Assembly: GCF_028640845.1 (NCBI RefSeq)
Contig: NC_080540.1
Span: 262,665,958-262,729,957, forward strand
Length of the DNA stretch: 64,000 nucleotides
Reading direction: 5' to 3'
Source of the DNA: Ahaetulla prasina
Lineage: Eukaryota; Chordata; Lepidosauria; Squamata; Colubridae
The notes under the pieces were generated by a model. That model searched no databases. It was not told where the DNA came from and saw only the letters and a list, made by a program, of their open reading frames with translations. Made by a program: the position numbers and the translations under genes. Positions 1 through 10,533 of the stretch are shown piece by piece (position 1 is the first letter of the stretch; each line of letters begins with the position of its first letter).

Positions 1-390
1 TGCTTTGAACACTCTTGAGAGACAACCCGAATTTTCTATATATGCTACTGTATATGATTAAACAGTGAGTGCACTACTTTTTCTAAACCAAGAGATTTCC
101 TTCAAGGATTGTAAAGGTGCCAACTTCATAAAAAAACATAGTGAGACCAGAATCCAAACTAAATTTTATTTTATTTTGCTTTTAACATTTAATAAATGCA
201 AAATATAGGACTACTTTCCAGTCTAATATCTAATATGTTTCTCACCACATTAAATATTTCAATTTGATACCAATTTTTCAAAGTTCTTGATTACATATTA
301 TGTACTTGTAGATTAATACCTTCTGAGCCATTAAACAAATCACTGAACATGGCTACAATCTGGATTACATCTTTTGCCACTGATCTGCAC
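1..390. other. Unique AT-rich sequence
   Basis: No repeat family, RNA gene or credible coding frame recognised. It runs up to the left end of a long hAT-type element. Confidence 0.5.
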
Positions 391-1303
391 CACAGGTGAA
401 ATCTAAAAATTTTCCCTACCGGTTCTGTGGGTGTGGCTTCATTGGTGGGCATGGCTTGGTGGTCAGATGACCAGCTGGGCATGGCCAATAACAATAAATA
501 ATAAAAATAATAAACAAAGTACACAAAACAATAAGAGGTACCAAAAACCAACTTTCACACTTTACACACATAAAACACAACACAACTGACTCACACACAA
601 TGTAAAAGCAGTTGCACCTCACCCAAAATGGCCCCTGCAACAATCAGGAACCTCACACAGCCACAAAAAGCCCCAAAACCAACTTTCACACTTCACACAC
701 ACACAACACAACACAACTGACTCTCTCTCTCACACACACAAATTGCCACATACAGCTTTGTGAGATTTTGTATGTTTGTGTAGTTAGAGTGAAACATTAC
801 AGAAACACACCAAATCTCAGAAATCTGTACAAATATTTTATTTTATCATTTTATTTTATTTTATTTTATTTATAATTTTAGATAAAAGCAGCTAAATTTA
901 AAACTTTAACTTTTAAACTTCCTTAACTTTAAATTGCTATGTCTAAAAAAAGAACTCCTAAAAAAACCCCAATTAACTATTTTTTTAAAGCTCCCCTCCC
1001 TTACTTACCCAATTTAAGGGAAAAGGCAGGCAGGTTGAGTTGCTCACTGATGAGATGGATTGCAGGCAGGCAGATTCAGTTGCTAGCTGATGCAATTGAT
1101 TACAGCAGCCAAAGCAAGGCCGGAATAGTGAACAAGGCCAAAAGAAGCAGGAAGCTGCCAAGTAGGCAAGTGGGGACCGGGTGATTGGGTGGGCATGTGT
1201 GTGGGAAGGGGGCAGGGATTTTTGCTACCGGTTCTCCGAACTACCCATCCCCATCACTACCAGATTGCTCAGTCTGGTCCGAACCAGGAGCATTTCACCC
1301 CTG
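391..1303 (+). mobile_element. Long hAT-type DNA transposon copy (ACCGGTTC family)
   Basis: The left end CACAGGTGAAAT and the right end ATTTCACCCCTG are imperfect inverted repeats. Just inside each lies the CTACCGGTTCT block shared with short copies at 4224, 18578 and 24269, in the same relative order. At 913 bp this copy is about three times the short ones and holds an internal region they lack, including CA-rich repeats near 560-760 and an 81-codon frame at 939-1184. The flanking 8-mers (ATCTGCAC and CCTTTCAC) agree at only 4 of 8 positions, so the TSD is not convincing. It may be the longer parent from which the short copies were deleted, or two half-elements in tandem; the conserved order favours the first. 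Confidence 0.6.
939..1184 (+). other. 81-codon ORF inside the long hAT element
   Basis: The predicted peptide starts MSKKRTPKKTPINYFF and is strongly basic throughout. A Lys/Arg-rich start followed by an aromatic pair resembles the N-termini of some hAT transposases, but no BED zinc-finger Cys/His set and no dimerisation domain are visible. It may be a transposase remnant or a chance frame. I do not claim a function. Confidence 0.2.
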
Positions 1304-1403
1304 CCTTTCACCCAGTTTCAGTATCATATTGTTGGTTGGACTGGATTATCTGGTAATTCCCTATCAATTTCTATTTATAATGAAGACAATATGGAAGACA
1401 GAC

Positions 1404-1916
1404 TGTCGTGTCCCACTCCTCCGCTGACGGCCGGGTCAGGGAAATCCGAACCAGGCTTGCCTCTGCAGCTCTGCCCAAAGTCCTAGCAAAGTCCTCAGAG
1501 CAGGCAGGAGACCAGACTTCAGCAAGATAAGTTCGACTTTTGCCTGACTCAGAGACTGCCAGAAAGCAGATCCTTTATATAGGCCATGGGGTGTGGCTCC
1601 ATGACTCAGCACTCATTAAGGCCTGCCCCTCCCTTCCTTCTGTTGCCTCCGCCTATCCAATCTTCTGATGCGAGGGTCACTCCAATCAGCTGTTGGTAAT
1701 AAACCCTCCTCAGGCTCACATGCTGTGGAGGAGGGGGAGGGGTCTAGCTGCTCCGTTTGCCTGGGCATGGAGTCAGGGCTGGGGCCGGGAGGTGCTCCTT
1801 CTTCTGCAGTTTGTCTGGGCATGGAGCCAGGACTGGGGCCGAGAGGCATACATTCCTCCGTGTTCGGGAGCAGATAAGAAGGCCCCGGCTGCTCTGAGGG
1901 CGGGCAAGACACAACA
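1404..1916 (-). mobile_element. Solo LTR 1 (retroviral-like LTR retrotransposon)
   Basis: A 513-bp block bounded by TGTCGTGTC and GACACAACA, so it has TG...CA ends with short inverted repeats. It is flanked on both sides by CAGAC (1399-1403 and 1917-1921), a perfect 5-bp TSD. The LTR reads on the minus strand: a TATA box lies at 1574-1581, and two 54-bp tandem units with CATGGAG cores lie near 1758-1860. There is no internal region, primer-binding site or second LTR, so it is solo, presumably left by LTR-LTR recombination. Short open frames inside are shared by all copies but have no recognisable protein. Confidence 0.92.
1574..1581 (-). promoter_or_regulatory. TATA box of solo LTR 1
   Basis: Minus-strand TATATAAA, in the same position as in the other LTRs and preceded by the conserved CCATGGCC. 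It is a plausible core promoter; activity is unknown. Confidence 0.6.
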
Positions 1917-2114
1917 CAGACTAAACAAACACTTCCTCCTATATTCATATATAGTAATTGCACAAAAACTCATATTAAGTGGACAAACTATCCTCTTCTT
2001 GTATCTATTATAATTGTCCTAGAACTTAGTTCAACTTTGTGCTCAGAGTGCTTCTGTTTCTCATATAAAGCACTATGAAATGTTATTTAGTGCTGCTGTT
2101 AAGTATATTCTACA

Positions 2115-2158
2115 TATCTCTCTCCCTCCCTCTCTCTCTCTCTCTGTCTCATCCATCC

Positions 2159-2194
<36 letters not shown>

Positions 2195-2276
2195 CCCTAC
2201 CAACCTACCTACCTACCTACCTACCTACCTACCTACCTACCTACCTACCTACCTACCTACCTACCTACCTACCTAC

Positions 2277-2341
<65 letters not shown>
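2115..2341. repeat. Compound microsatellite (CT)n(CTGT)n(CTAC)n(CTAT)n
   Basis: Four blocks follow without interruption: CT-rich to about 2150, CTGT to about 2193, CTAC to about 2278 and CTAT to 2341. Each block differs from the next by one base of the unit, suggesting stepwise unit change by point mutation and expansion. Long open frames across it are artefacts of the repeat. Confidence 0.97.
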
Positions 2342-3194
2342 ATCTTTTACAACAATCAGTATGTTGTTTTGTTTCTTTGTTGTATTTTTAATCCATTCAC
2401 AAATATATGTTCTTTAGGCTGCTTATAAAATTTGGAAAATTAATGTATTCAATATATATTTAACTGCAATATCAATTACTTGTATTAAAATAAACAGTCC
2501 TTTTTAAAGTCAGAGATAGTGGTTATATCTGGTTTGTCTGATTTGTCCTGGTTCTCCTGGTTTGTTCCAGCTAAAAAAAAAAAGATCAATGAAACAAAAT
2601 CATCATCTGCCAAAATATTCTGATATGGACCTTTCCATTTCAGCCTATATTTTCCTTGGGAAAATGGGTAACTCTACAATGACATTTGCTGATTTTGAGC
2701 ATATCCTCATAAACCCCAGCTGACTGCAAGGATAAAATGATGGATTTTTAAGGACCTGAGATAGTACAAGTTATAAACACCAGGCAATAAAAATGCCTTC
2801 CATGCAATTTCCATTTGGCCATTTTTCAAGTTGTTCCCTTCCCACACTTGTTTGGTACAAGATCTAGCCTTTCTAAAGCCAGTGAACTTGTGACATTGTA
2901 TGATCGAGTTTGCACACTTAGAAGTCACTCACTGGGAGCACAAATGGAAAAAAAAAAAGCAGGGGGGGTTGTGATGTGAAGAATGTCTGCTAAATGTTGC
3001 ATCCAATATCCATCCAAGCATTTGTTTAGAGTGAGTGTAAATTAAGCATTAGATTGTTACTAAAGCCTCCAAAATTAAAGACATATTTTCCTAATGATGC
3101 ATTTAGGAAGAATATTTTCTGAAAGAAAGGGACACAACACTGACACTTCTTTAAATTACTAACATCTTTGAATAACTTCACGAGCAACTCACAT
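2342..3194. other. Unique sequence
   Basis: No recognised repeat apart from short homopolymers (A-run then G-run near 2949-2968). No credible coding frame. Confidence 0.45.
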
Positions 3195-3199
3195 ACAGT

Positions 3200-3721
3200 T
3201 GTTGTGTCTTGCCCGCCCTCAGAGCAGCCGGGGCCTTCTTACCTGCTCCCCAACACTGAGGAATGTATGCCTTCCGGCCCAAGTCCTGGCTCCATGCCCC
3301 CACAAACTGCAGAAGAAGGAGCATCTCCCTGCCCCAGCCCTGACTCCATGCCCAGGCAAACGGAGCAGCTAGACCCCTCCCCCTCATCCACAGCAGGTGA
3401 GCCTGAGGAGGGTTTACTCCCAAGAACAGCTGATTGGAGTGACCCTCGCATCAGAAGATTGGAGAGGCGGAGGCAACAGAGGGAAGGGAGGGGCAGGCCT
3501 TAATGAGTGCTGAGTCATGGAGCCACACCCCATGGCCTATATAAAGGAGCTACTTTCTGGCAGTCTCTGAGTCAGGCAAAAGTCAAACTTATCTTGCTGA
3601 AGTCACTTACTGGTCTCCTGCCTGCTCTGAGGACTTTGCTAGGACTTTGGGCAGAGCTGCAGAGGCAAGCCTGATTCGGATTTCCCGGACCCAGCCGTCA
3701 GCGGAGGAGTGGGACACGACA
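3200..3721 (+). mobile_element. Solo LTR 2
   Basis: A 522-bp plus-strand copy of the same LTR, from TGTTGTGTC to GACACGACA. A perfect 5-bp TSD, ACAGT, lies at 3195-3199 and 3722-3726. It differs from LTR 1 by scattered substitutions only, which suggests a young family. The order is GC-rich 5' part with two 54-bp repeat units, GGCCTATATAAAGG promoter motif, then a 3' part ending GGAGTGGGACACGACA. No internal viral region is present. Confidence 0.93.
3538..3545 (+). promoter_or_regulatory. TATA box of solo LTR 2
   Basis: TATATAAA directly after CATGGCC, at the position conserved in all five LTRs. A likely LTR promoter element. Confidence 0.65.
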
Positions 3722-3726
3722 ACAGT

Positions 3727-4215
3727 GGACTGCTAGATTAAAACACTGACTTGCTTTTCTCAGTAGATAAAAGGAGAAATTTATATCTCTCTTTTGACAC
3801 ATTATTCCTATAGGTGAAAGAAAAAAAAAGTCAAATGTATATTTCTTAGATCTTTACTTTCAAACCATTTTTTAAAAAGTATTTTTTCACTGTTTTCTCT
3901 ACGGAGCATATCATTCATGAGTAGCTAACAAAGCTTGACCTTCTCTTCCCTTTCAATTTCTGATCAGTTTTATGTGCTAGGAATCAAATATTGCACAGAA
4001 TTTTCCCAAGTCCATATCTGTATTTTAGTGAAAGGATTGGCAAAGCAAACTCTGTTTTTGAAAACAGTCTCCATCAATATTATTCACCCACATTTTTTTT
4101 TATTTACAGTATTTGTAAACCATCCCAATTAGTTGAATAACTCTTTATAATCCTGAAGCATGGCAAATTAGCATTTGCCATAGAGTTATGATAGTGATAT
4201 TAGTGGTTTCCTAGC
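3727..4215. other. Unique AT-rich sequence
   Basis: Nothing recognised between solo LTR 2 and the following hAT MITE. Confidence 0.4.
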
Positions 4216-4223
4216 AAGTAAAT

Positions 4224-4505
4224 CAGTGGTGGGTTTCAAATTTTTTTTACTACCGGTTCTGTGGGCATGGCTTGGTGGGCGGGGCATAGTTTGGTGGGTG
4301 GGGTATGGCTTGGTGGGCGGGGCTTGGTGGGCAGGGCAGGGGAAAGATACTGTAAAATCCCCATTTCCTTCCAATCAGCTGGGACTTCAGAGGCAGAGAA
4401 TAGATGGGGGCGGGGCTAGTCAGAATTTTTACTACTCTGAACTACTCAAAATTTCCGCTACCGGTTCTTCAGAACTGGTCAGAATCTGTTGAAACCCACC
4501 TCTGA
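4224..4505 (+). mobile_element. hAT-type MITE, ACCGGTTC family
   Basis: The ends CAGTGGTGGGTTTCA and TGAAACCCACCTCTG form an inverted repeat. Flanking 8-mers AAGTAAAT (4216-4223) and AAATAAAT (4506-4513) match at 7 of 8 positions. The left part has tandem-like GGGCGTGGCTTGGTGG motifs; the right part has ACCGGTTCTTCAGAACTGG. The 282-bp length, 8-bp TSD and CAG...CTG ends fit a non-autonomous hAT element. No transposase is encoded. Confidence 0.85.
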
Positions 4506-4513
4506 AATAAATG

Positions 4514-7044
4514 CTGGCTAGTTCAAAGCTCTATTAATGTATTTGCAGTCCAATGCACTCCAGATTAGACCTATCCCTGTTATGTGCAGTTGTGGTTTAC
4601 TTTGTATTTAGAGCAGAGATGTCAAGCTTCTGCTGCAGGATGGACTGAGAGGGCTGTTCAAACATAAGAACAGTCTAAAATTGTTAAGCATTTTTAAAAT
4701 TAGGGAACCTGTAAAGTGTAGATAGAGGCATGTGAGATAATATAAAATAAGAGAAAAGCTTCTTAAGAGTTGCCTATGAGCTCAGCTAATCCTGAGTGCT
4801 ATTTGTTCACCCATTTATTCATTTTAGCTTGTGGATGTCTCAAAGCAAATAAGTCAAAACTGAGAAAATGACTTTTTTCACAAGCTCTTCCAGATTGCAA
4901 ATGAAGTCTTACTTTGTCTACCCTTTATGAGGCTCTGGTTCTTCAGGCCTCTGGCTTGCCAAACTCTAGCATGTTCTGAAAAAAGGACTGCTATCTGTAG
5001 AGTTATAATAATACTGTGTATGTACTATTATTTCTGATAATAATAATAATAATTATTATTATTATTTATAATAATTCCCTTTGCTTGTCAGTGATCTGGC
5101 TGTGGCATGTTAGCATATTTTGGTTCTTCTGTTCATTGCAGTGAATTTCTAGAAGTCATCCTGGGTTTATTATCCTCAGTCACAACACTATGTTTAATGT
5201 TGTTATTTGTGAGAATATGACAATCTTTCCTAAATAATACTTTTTGAAGTGGCTGATGGTAAAGCCTCATATAACTGGAAACTTATTTCATATTCAATCC
5301 TATACTTGAATGCTATGGCCATTTTATCTCAAATATGCCCTTTCAGAGTACAATCAACTACAGGATAAAAATTCAACCTTCTCTGGCAGCTTGATCATAT
5401 ATTTGGCTACCTTTGGAAATGTAATTCCAGGGAATTCGGAAATGCCCAATTTATTTCATTATTTGGAGTTACAATTGAGTTCCAACATTTCTGATTCATT
5501 TTTCTCACTTGAAAAGTTAAGCACGTGCTATGGACATTGTTTCCTTGCAATTTACTCCCCCAGCCCCAACCTCAGAGGAAAATCCATTGGAAATCGGAAA
5601 GGCCTTTGGAAAAGTACACTTTTTTTTTGGAATATTCTATTTTTCATTTGTCCTCCTCTTGATAAAGCCAAGACCATTCTATCTAATTTTAAGAAGATAT
5701 TTTTTTTTCAATTGGGGAAGGAGTAACTGCAGGAGGAGCAACAAGTCATCAAATTTCCACACTTTTTTTTTTTAAATAGAAGACAGCAGCTTTATTTTAC
5801 AAATCATGCTTAAACATCTTAGCACTGAATTATTCATACCAATAATATACTGAATCTATAGCCTTGAATTAATTGCCCTTGGTGCTGAGTAGAACTAATA
5901 ATTTCCCATTTGAAATATAAACATACCTTGCACGAGGAAAATATTAACATTGCTAATGTCATTGGCTTGCAAACATTGCTCCTTTCTGCCTTTATTTTGG
6001 CCCCAATTTTATTTTGGTGGGTGGTCGTACACTTTCATTTCTCACATTGTTTTCATCACGTTTTGTTTTAATGCAGGCTCTAAAAGTTTTCCTCATCTAA
6101 AGTATAAAGTGGGTTACACTAAATAAAAACAAAGTTGATTGCTATTCAAATAGATTGTTTCTTAGGCTGAAAGCTGCTGTGGTTTCTTCCGATTTTTAAA
6201 CCAACCTGAGTCAAATACCTAACTTCTTGCTGTCAATCACTGAATATTTTAAAAATTCATATATGGTCATTGTCCTTAGTAAGATTGGTAACTTGAAATG
6301 GCTGAGCAAATACAAACGTACTTTTCAAATAGACAGCTATTTAAAGTTACAACTGCCAAGTTGATCAGGCTTACATATTAAACAGTCAGTGTAGCATCCA
6401 GCATTTATCTTTCCAGCAAAATATTACTTAAATGGAAAGTGGATCTGTGCATGTTAGCCCTTTCCTGTGATTGTAGTCTTTGTTGTATGTGTTCAAGGGA
6501 CAGTTTGAAAAGAAGCTTGTCAAAGACATAATAGTTCTCCCCAAGAGCTGTGAGGCTGCAGCTCACACAGACACTTATTTGTATTTACAGGCAGGCCCTC
6601 TTCTTGTAATTCCAAATGTCTACCAGGAAAAAAGGCTGGTGGTATAAGGAAAATGATAGCGAAGTGATTAACATTCATAGACATACTATTATCCATGCAA
6701 TGCCACTCCATTCTCTCTGTTATGTCATTGCTCTGCTTAGAATATCATCTTGCTACAGCCATTGCAGACTGCACTATGGGATACGGTTCCAATCCATGAA
6801 GGGCTGCTTGTTTATCTTTTTTGCAGGTGTGTAATTTTCCCCACCTTTACAACCAGAAAAAAAAGTTTGGAGACATATAAAGATAAAAATATGAGTAAAA
6901 AGCAAAACATAAAATAAAATGAAAATAACAGTACAGAGATCAACCTATATTGCCATCCGGAAGCTAGCCAGCGTTAACTTTGCAGGCTGACCCAGCATTT
7001 AACAAATGACGCATTGCTGCAGACGCTGGTCCTGGGTTTCCCTA
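4514..7044. other. Unique sequence, about 2.5 kb
   Basis: Contains a TAA/TTA palindromic repeat near 5032-5075 and a 138-codon open frame at 5310-5726 without recognisable domains. No exon, RNA gene or dispersed repeat identified. Confidence 0.4.
5032..5075. repeat. Self-complementary (TAA)n(TTA)n repeat
   Basis: A run of TAA units is followed directly by a run of TTA/ATT units, so the two halves can pair as a hairpin. Confidence 0.85.
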
Positions 7045-7058
7045 GAATAGTAGCTACT

Positions 7059-7129
7059 GATTGATTGATTATGTGTTATCATGCCAGCCTCAACTCTTAG
7101 CGACCACATCGATAGACCTTCTCCAAGAT
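7059..7129 (-). mobile_element. 71-bp BovB/RTE-related retroposon fragment
   Basis: The insertion is bracketed by a perfect 14-bp TSD, GAATAGTAGCTACT, at 7045-7058 and 7130-7143. It begins with GATT repeats on the plus strand (a simple tail if read on minus) and contains CTCTTAGCGACCACAT, which resembles the CGACTCTTAGCGACC signature of BovB LINE 3' ends and their SINEs. The short length with an intact TSD fits severe 5' truncation during target-primed reverse transcription. The family call is inferred from the motif. Confidence 0.65.
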
Positions 7130-7143
7130 GAATAGTAGCTACT

Positions 7144-8266
7144 ACCCTGTACTTAAATTCTGTCTTACAGTTGTAACTCAGTTACGGTTGTGGAATAAAG
7201 CACTCTGACTAAGCTATTTCTAAAACTTTGTGTTCTAATTTTATGTCAATACACGTAAACAAAGCAATTGTTTAAACAAGTTACTCGTAATTCGGGCTTT
7301 TTATATCTTGCACATTGTGCTCTATAAATATCTTGATCTAAATGAGGGTGGCATTGCAAAGACCATCTATAATCATGGTTGATTAAAAAAAAAAGCTTCT
7401 GATGACTCTTTATGCAGTGTAAACCAAAGCCTGTACCTAAGGCTACATTCAATCCTGAAGAAAGTAAAAAAATATATATATAACCTCCCCTCCCCAAAAA
7501 ACTATGTGGTACAATCATCTATCCAGGAGGGGGAGCTGTCAGCCTACATGTAGTGGAAGATGCAACTGGTCTCATGTCTTTTAAGGCTTCACATTTGTCT
7601 GACCGTAAAGTATCAGTACAAATCATGTGCTCTGGTGCTGAAGCATGCTGGACTTCATCTGCTAGAAAAGATGTGGCGATATAGCAATCACACTTCATAA
7701 TTTAATAAACACACTTTTGTATTAGCAATGTGAGTTCTGTACCCAAGCTCCTGTTGCCACAAAAGACATTTAAATATTTCGCTAATATGTCATGAATGCT
7801 ATGCAAATTAATGAGCCTCTGAATAGCTGTATACATTTGTCATCTGAATTCACGCTAATCACGGAGGTCTCCTGATTATTCCAACAGTCCACAGCAGCTG
7901 CTCAGACTCTTAAATCTATAAAGGCATATTTTTTCTTTCCACTTTTTTCATGTGTCCTCCCCCCACCCCATTTTCCTAGGCTGTCACTTGGGCAGCAGTT
8001 CTGCAGCTGGTTATTGATAGGGCTGCTAATTATCTTTGACTTTACACCACAGGTCTGACCCCTAATACAGAGCAGAAGTAATGGATCAGTGCTGAGAGAA
8101 TTATGTACATCAGTTGGTGACAGGCTCAGACCACCAGGTCAGAAGACATTCACAGGGAACCAGTGGTATTTACTGAGTGTGTTGGCACGCCAACGGATAA
8201 CATTTTTCCCCCAAATACAGGATATAATGTATATTAATAAGTTGGTCTATGACTGTAGCTGTGCAC
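7144..8266. other. Unique sequence with a candidate conserved element
   Basis: No dispersed repeat recognised. The part near 7740-7900 is motif-rich and is annotated separately. Confidence 0.4.
7740..7900. promoter_or_regulatory. Candidate conserved noncoding element / enhancer
   Basis: A compact run contains a perfect POU octamer, ATGCAAAT, at 7801-7808 overlapping a TTAATGAG homeodomain-type site, plus further GCTAAT and CACGCTAATC motifs, without repeats or simple sequence. Developmental enhancers in gene deserts often look like this. The call is inference from composition only. Confidence 0.25.
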
Positions 8267-8275
8267 ACAGGAGTT

Positions 8276-8577
8276 AAAGGTAAAGGTAAAGGTAAAGGTT
8301 CCCCTCGTACATATGTGCTAATCGTTGCCGACTCTAGGGGGCGGTGCTCATCTCCGTTTCAAAACCGAAGAGCCAGCGCTGTCCGAAGACGTCTCCGTGG
8401 TCATGTGGCCGGCATGACTCAACACCAAAGGTGCACGGAATGCTGTTACCTTCCCACCACAGGTGGTCCCTATTTTTTCTACTTACATTTTTATGTGCTT
8501 TCGAAACTGCTAGGTTGGCAGAAGCTGGGACAAGTAACACGGCAGCTCAACGTCCTAGCCCCTGAGCCACCGCGTCC
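8276..8577 (-). mobile_element. Sauria SINE, internally deleted
   Basis: The plus-strand left end is AAAGGT repeated four times, i.e. ACCTTT repeats at the 3' end of a minus-strand SINE, which is the Sauria SINE signature. The TSDs ACAGGAGTT (8267-8275) and ACAAGAGTT (8578-8586) match at 8 of 9 positions. The tRNA-like head keeps the GGTGGCTCAG start but lacks the B-box segment present in the copy at 26899, an internal deletion of roughly 45 bp near 8540. It cannot be transcribed by Pol III as it stands. Confidence 0.85.
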
Positions 8578-8862
8578 ACAAGAGTTACATTTCACTATAA
8601 TAAGGAATAGCACTGTAACATTTGGCTTGGTCAGTAGGGATAATGAATCAGTGAACTCTTTTCAATAAATTGTTGCTGATCTTAGAAAGAGGATGTAGGT
8701 TGGGAATTCTAGCTTATCCACTGACTAAAGTACCCAATCTTGGGAAGGTCATTCTTCTTTGGAACAAATATGGAGGTGAATCAATATCTTAAAAAACAGG
8801 ATCCTTTGCATGCTGTTTTCTTCTGTTCATATATTTTAGTGGTATCTCAGTGGTATCAGGAG

Positions 8863-9006
8863 CAGGGGTGAAATGCTTTAACCAGGAAGTAACTTGTTTC
8901 TTACTCTCTGTGCATGTGCATGTGCAGAAGGGTTTGCACATGGGCAGAGGGTCCGTGGAGTGTGCACTTCTGAACCAGTAGGGAAGGTAAATAGATTTCA
9001 CCCCTA
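8863..9006. mobile_element. Short hAT-type MITE, related to the ACCGGTTC family
   Basis: The ends CAGGGGTGAAATGCTT and GATTTCACCCCTA are inverted repeats, the last base being mutated from G. A perfect 8-bp TSD, ATCAGGAG, lies at 8855-8862 and 9007-9014. The 144-bp interior carries GTGCATGTGCATG motifs and CTGAACCAGTAGG near the right end. Confidence 0.85.
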
Positions 9007-9014
9007 ATCAGGAG

Positions 9015-9980
9015 CATGAACAGAACTAATCTGAGTAGAACATGCACTGTTCCTTTTCAGAAACTGATTTCCATATGCAAGTAAAAGAAATAAACTCAAT
9101 GATGATCCTGAATTTAGGCTTATAATATGAAGATTATTCACAATCTGTCATATTTTATTTCCTTTTTATAGATGTGTTTGTGCACACTTGCGTGCTTGTG
9201 CACACACACAGATTTGTGTGCAAGATCCCTAAAGCTACACATGACAATAAAATCAACAATAAAGCCAATTCCTTCTCTCTTCATATTTTATCATATCATT
9301 AACTTAGTCAGTTACTAAACTTTAATTTATTAGGTTTCCTTGAGTTATGAGGAAAGCAAGGCAGTTATTGTCATTTTTCAACAACTTTCAGTTTTTCCTG
9401 GGTCCCAGTAAATATATGAGCTGGAAATCTACAATATTATTACTCATGTTTAGGTTACTATAAGAATCCATGAAGTAATCATGCAAAAATACTTTATAAA
9501 CCAAGAGGGTACAGCCATTTTTTATATCATTGAATAATGCTGCATGCCTCTGGCATTGTTTATGAAGAGTATTTATGAAGAAGTGATTTGCTTTGTTTCT
9601 AAAATATAAACAAGCAATAATTTTTAATAGATGGAGCAGTTTAGCATCTCTTTTGCTAGCAAATGGTATGATTTATACATATGAGAATTATTCAAATCAC
9701 TTCAGGCTATGTTATGTATTTTTACCTAGCATATTGATTTCTAAGTAAAAATAGCACACGTGACCCCAAGATTTGCAAATTCAGGGAGATTACTGTTATA
9801 CATTGAGCATATTACTGGTTGTGGGCTTGGCAGCACAGATCTCACCCAAAATGGAGACACTTTCTGGAGCCATGAGGCAAAGCAAAAAGCCAGGCTCTCA
9901 ACAGTGAGATGAAAAGGATTGGAGACAGTACAAACAAGGCATTTCTCTCTGACATGGAGGCCTGCTTGTGCATGGCTGTC
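9015..9980. other. Unique sequence
   Basis: Contains a GTGCACAC-rich imperfect inverted repeat near 9177-9222. Nothing else recognised. Confidence 0.4.
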
Positions 9981-10040
9981 TAGGGAATTCTGGGAATTGA
10001 AGTGTATGTGGCTTAAAGTTACCAAGGTTGAGAAACACTG
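9981..10040 (+). mobile_element. Right half of a palindromic hAT-type MITE
   Basis: GAATTCTGGGAATTGAAG followed by GGCTTAAAGTTACC and AAGGTTGAGAAACACTG matches the right arm of the element at 35700. I see no left arm, so it is truncated. Confidence 0.6.
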
Positions 10041-10533
10041 TTCTGGGGACTGCAGACCAATAAAACATTTGTCTGTCTGCAAGAAGACAGTCACTTCTGT
10101 CTGCATGACAGGAATGCCTTGAAACGTGAATCGGGAAGCCTTTGTTTATGGTGATGGGATCATTTGGTTGAACTTGTCCTGCTTGTCACTGGACTTCCTC
10201 TGCTTTTGTCCCTCTCTGTGAAGCATCTGAAACAAAAGTCCAATACAACACTGATGTGGCAGCCTTCAAAGGCTAGAAGATGGCTATTTTAATGTCTCTT
10301 AATTGTCTGTTCTCTGCTTCTTGGCTATATTTTGAAGGAACTTAAAAGGGCTTAGACCTAAAATGACACCTTAAAGACTTCCAGGCAAATTACAGTGTTG
10401 ACCGAATATACATTTTACTGAAAACACCATATTTACACAAAAGAAATTGTCCCCAAATTTAAGAGGATCCCCACTCCATAAAAAGGAAATTTAGACATAA
10501 AAAACATCCCCTGCTTCCACTGATGTATTTTTT
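10041..10533. other. Unique sequence
   Basis: No recognised element between the truncated MITE and the hairpin. Confidence 0.4.

Noticed and set aside
1616..1963. Pro/Ser-rich ORFs of 66-117 codons inside the solo LTRs
   Set aside because: They arise because the 54-bp repeat is a multiple of three; no start context or known LTR-encoded protein fits.
2115..2341. CRISPR-like or satellite array
   Set aside because: Unit length of 2-4 bp without spacers; an ordinary microsatellite.
1404..3721. Provirus bounded by LTR 1 and LTR 2
   Set aside because: Opposite orientations, different TSDs, and no gag/pol/env-like coding between.
5310..5726. 138-codon plus-strand ORF
   Set aside because: No recognisable domain, runs through homopolymer tracts, no supporting gene context; length is within chance expectation.
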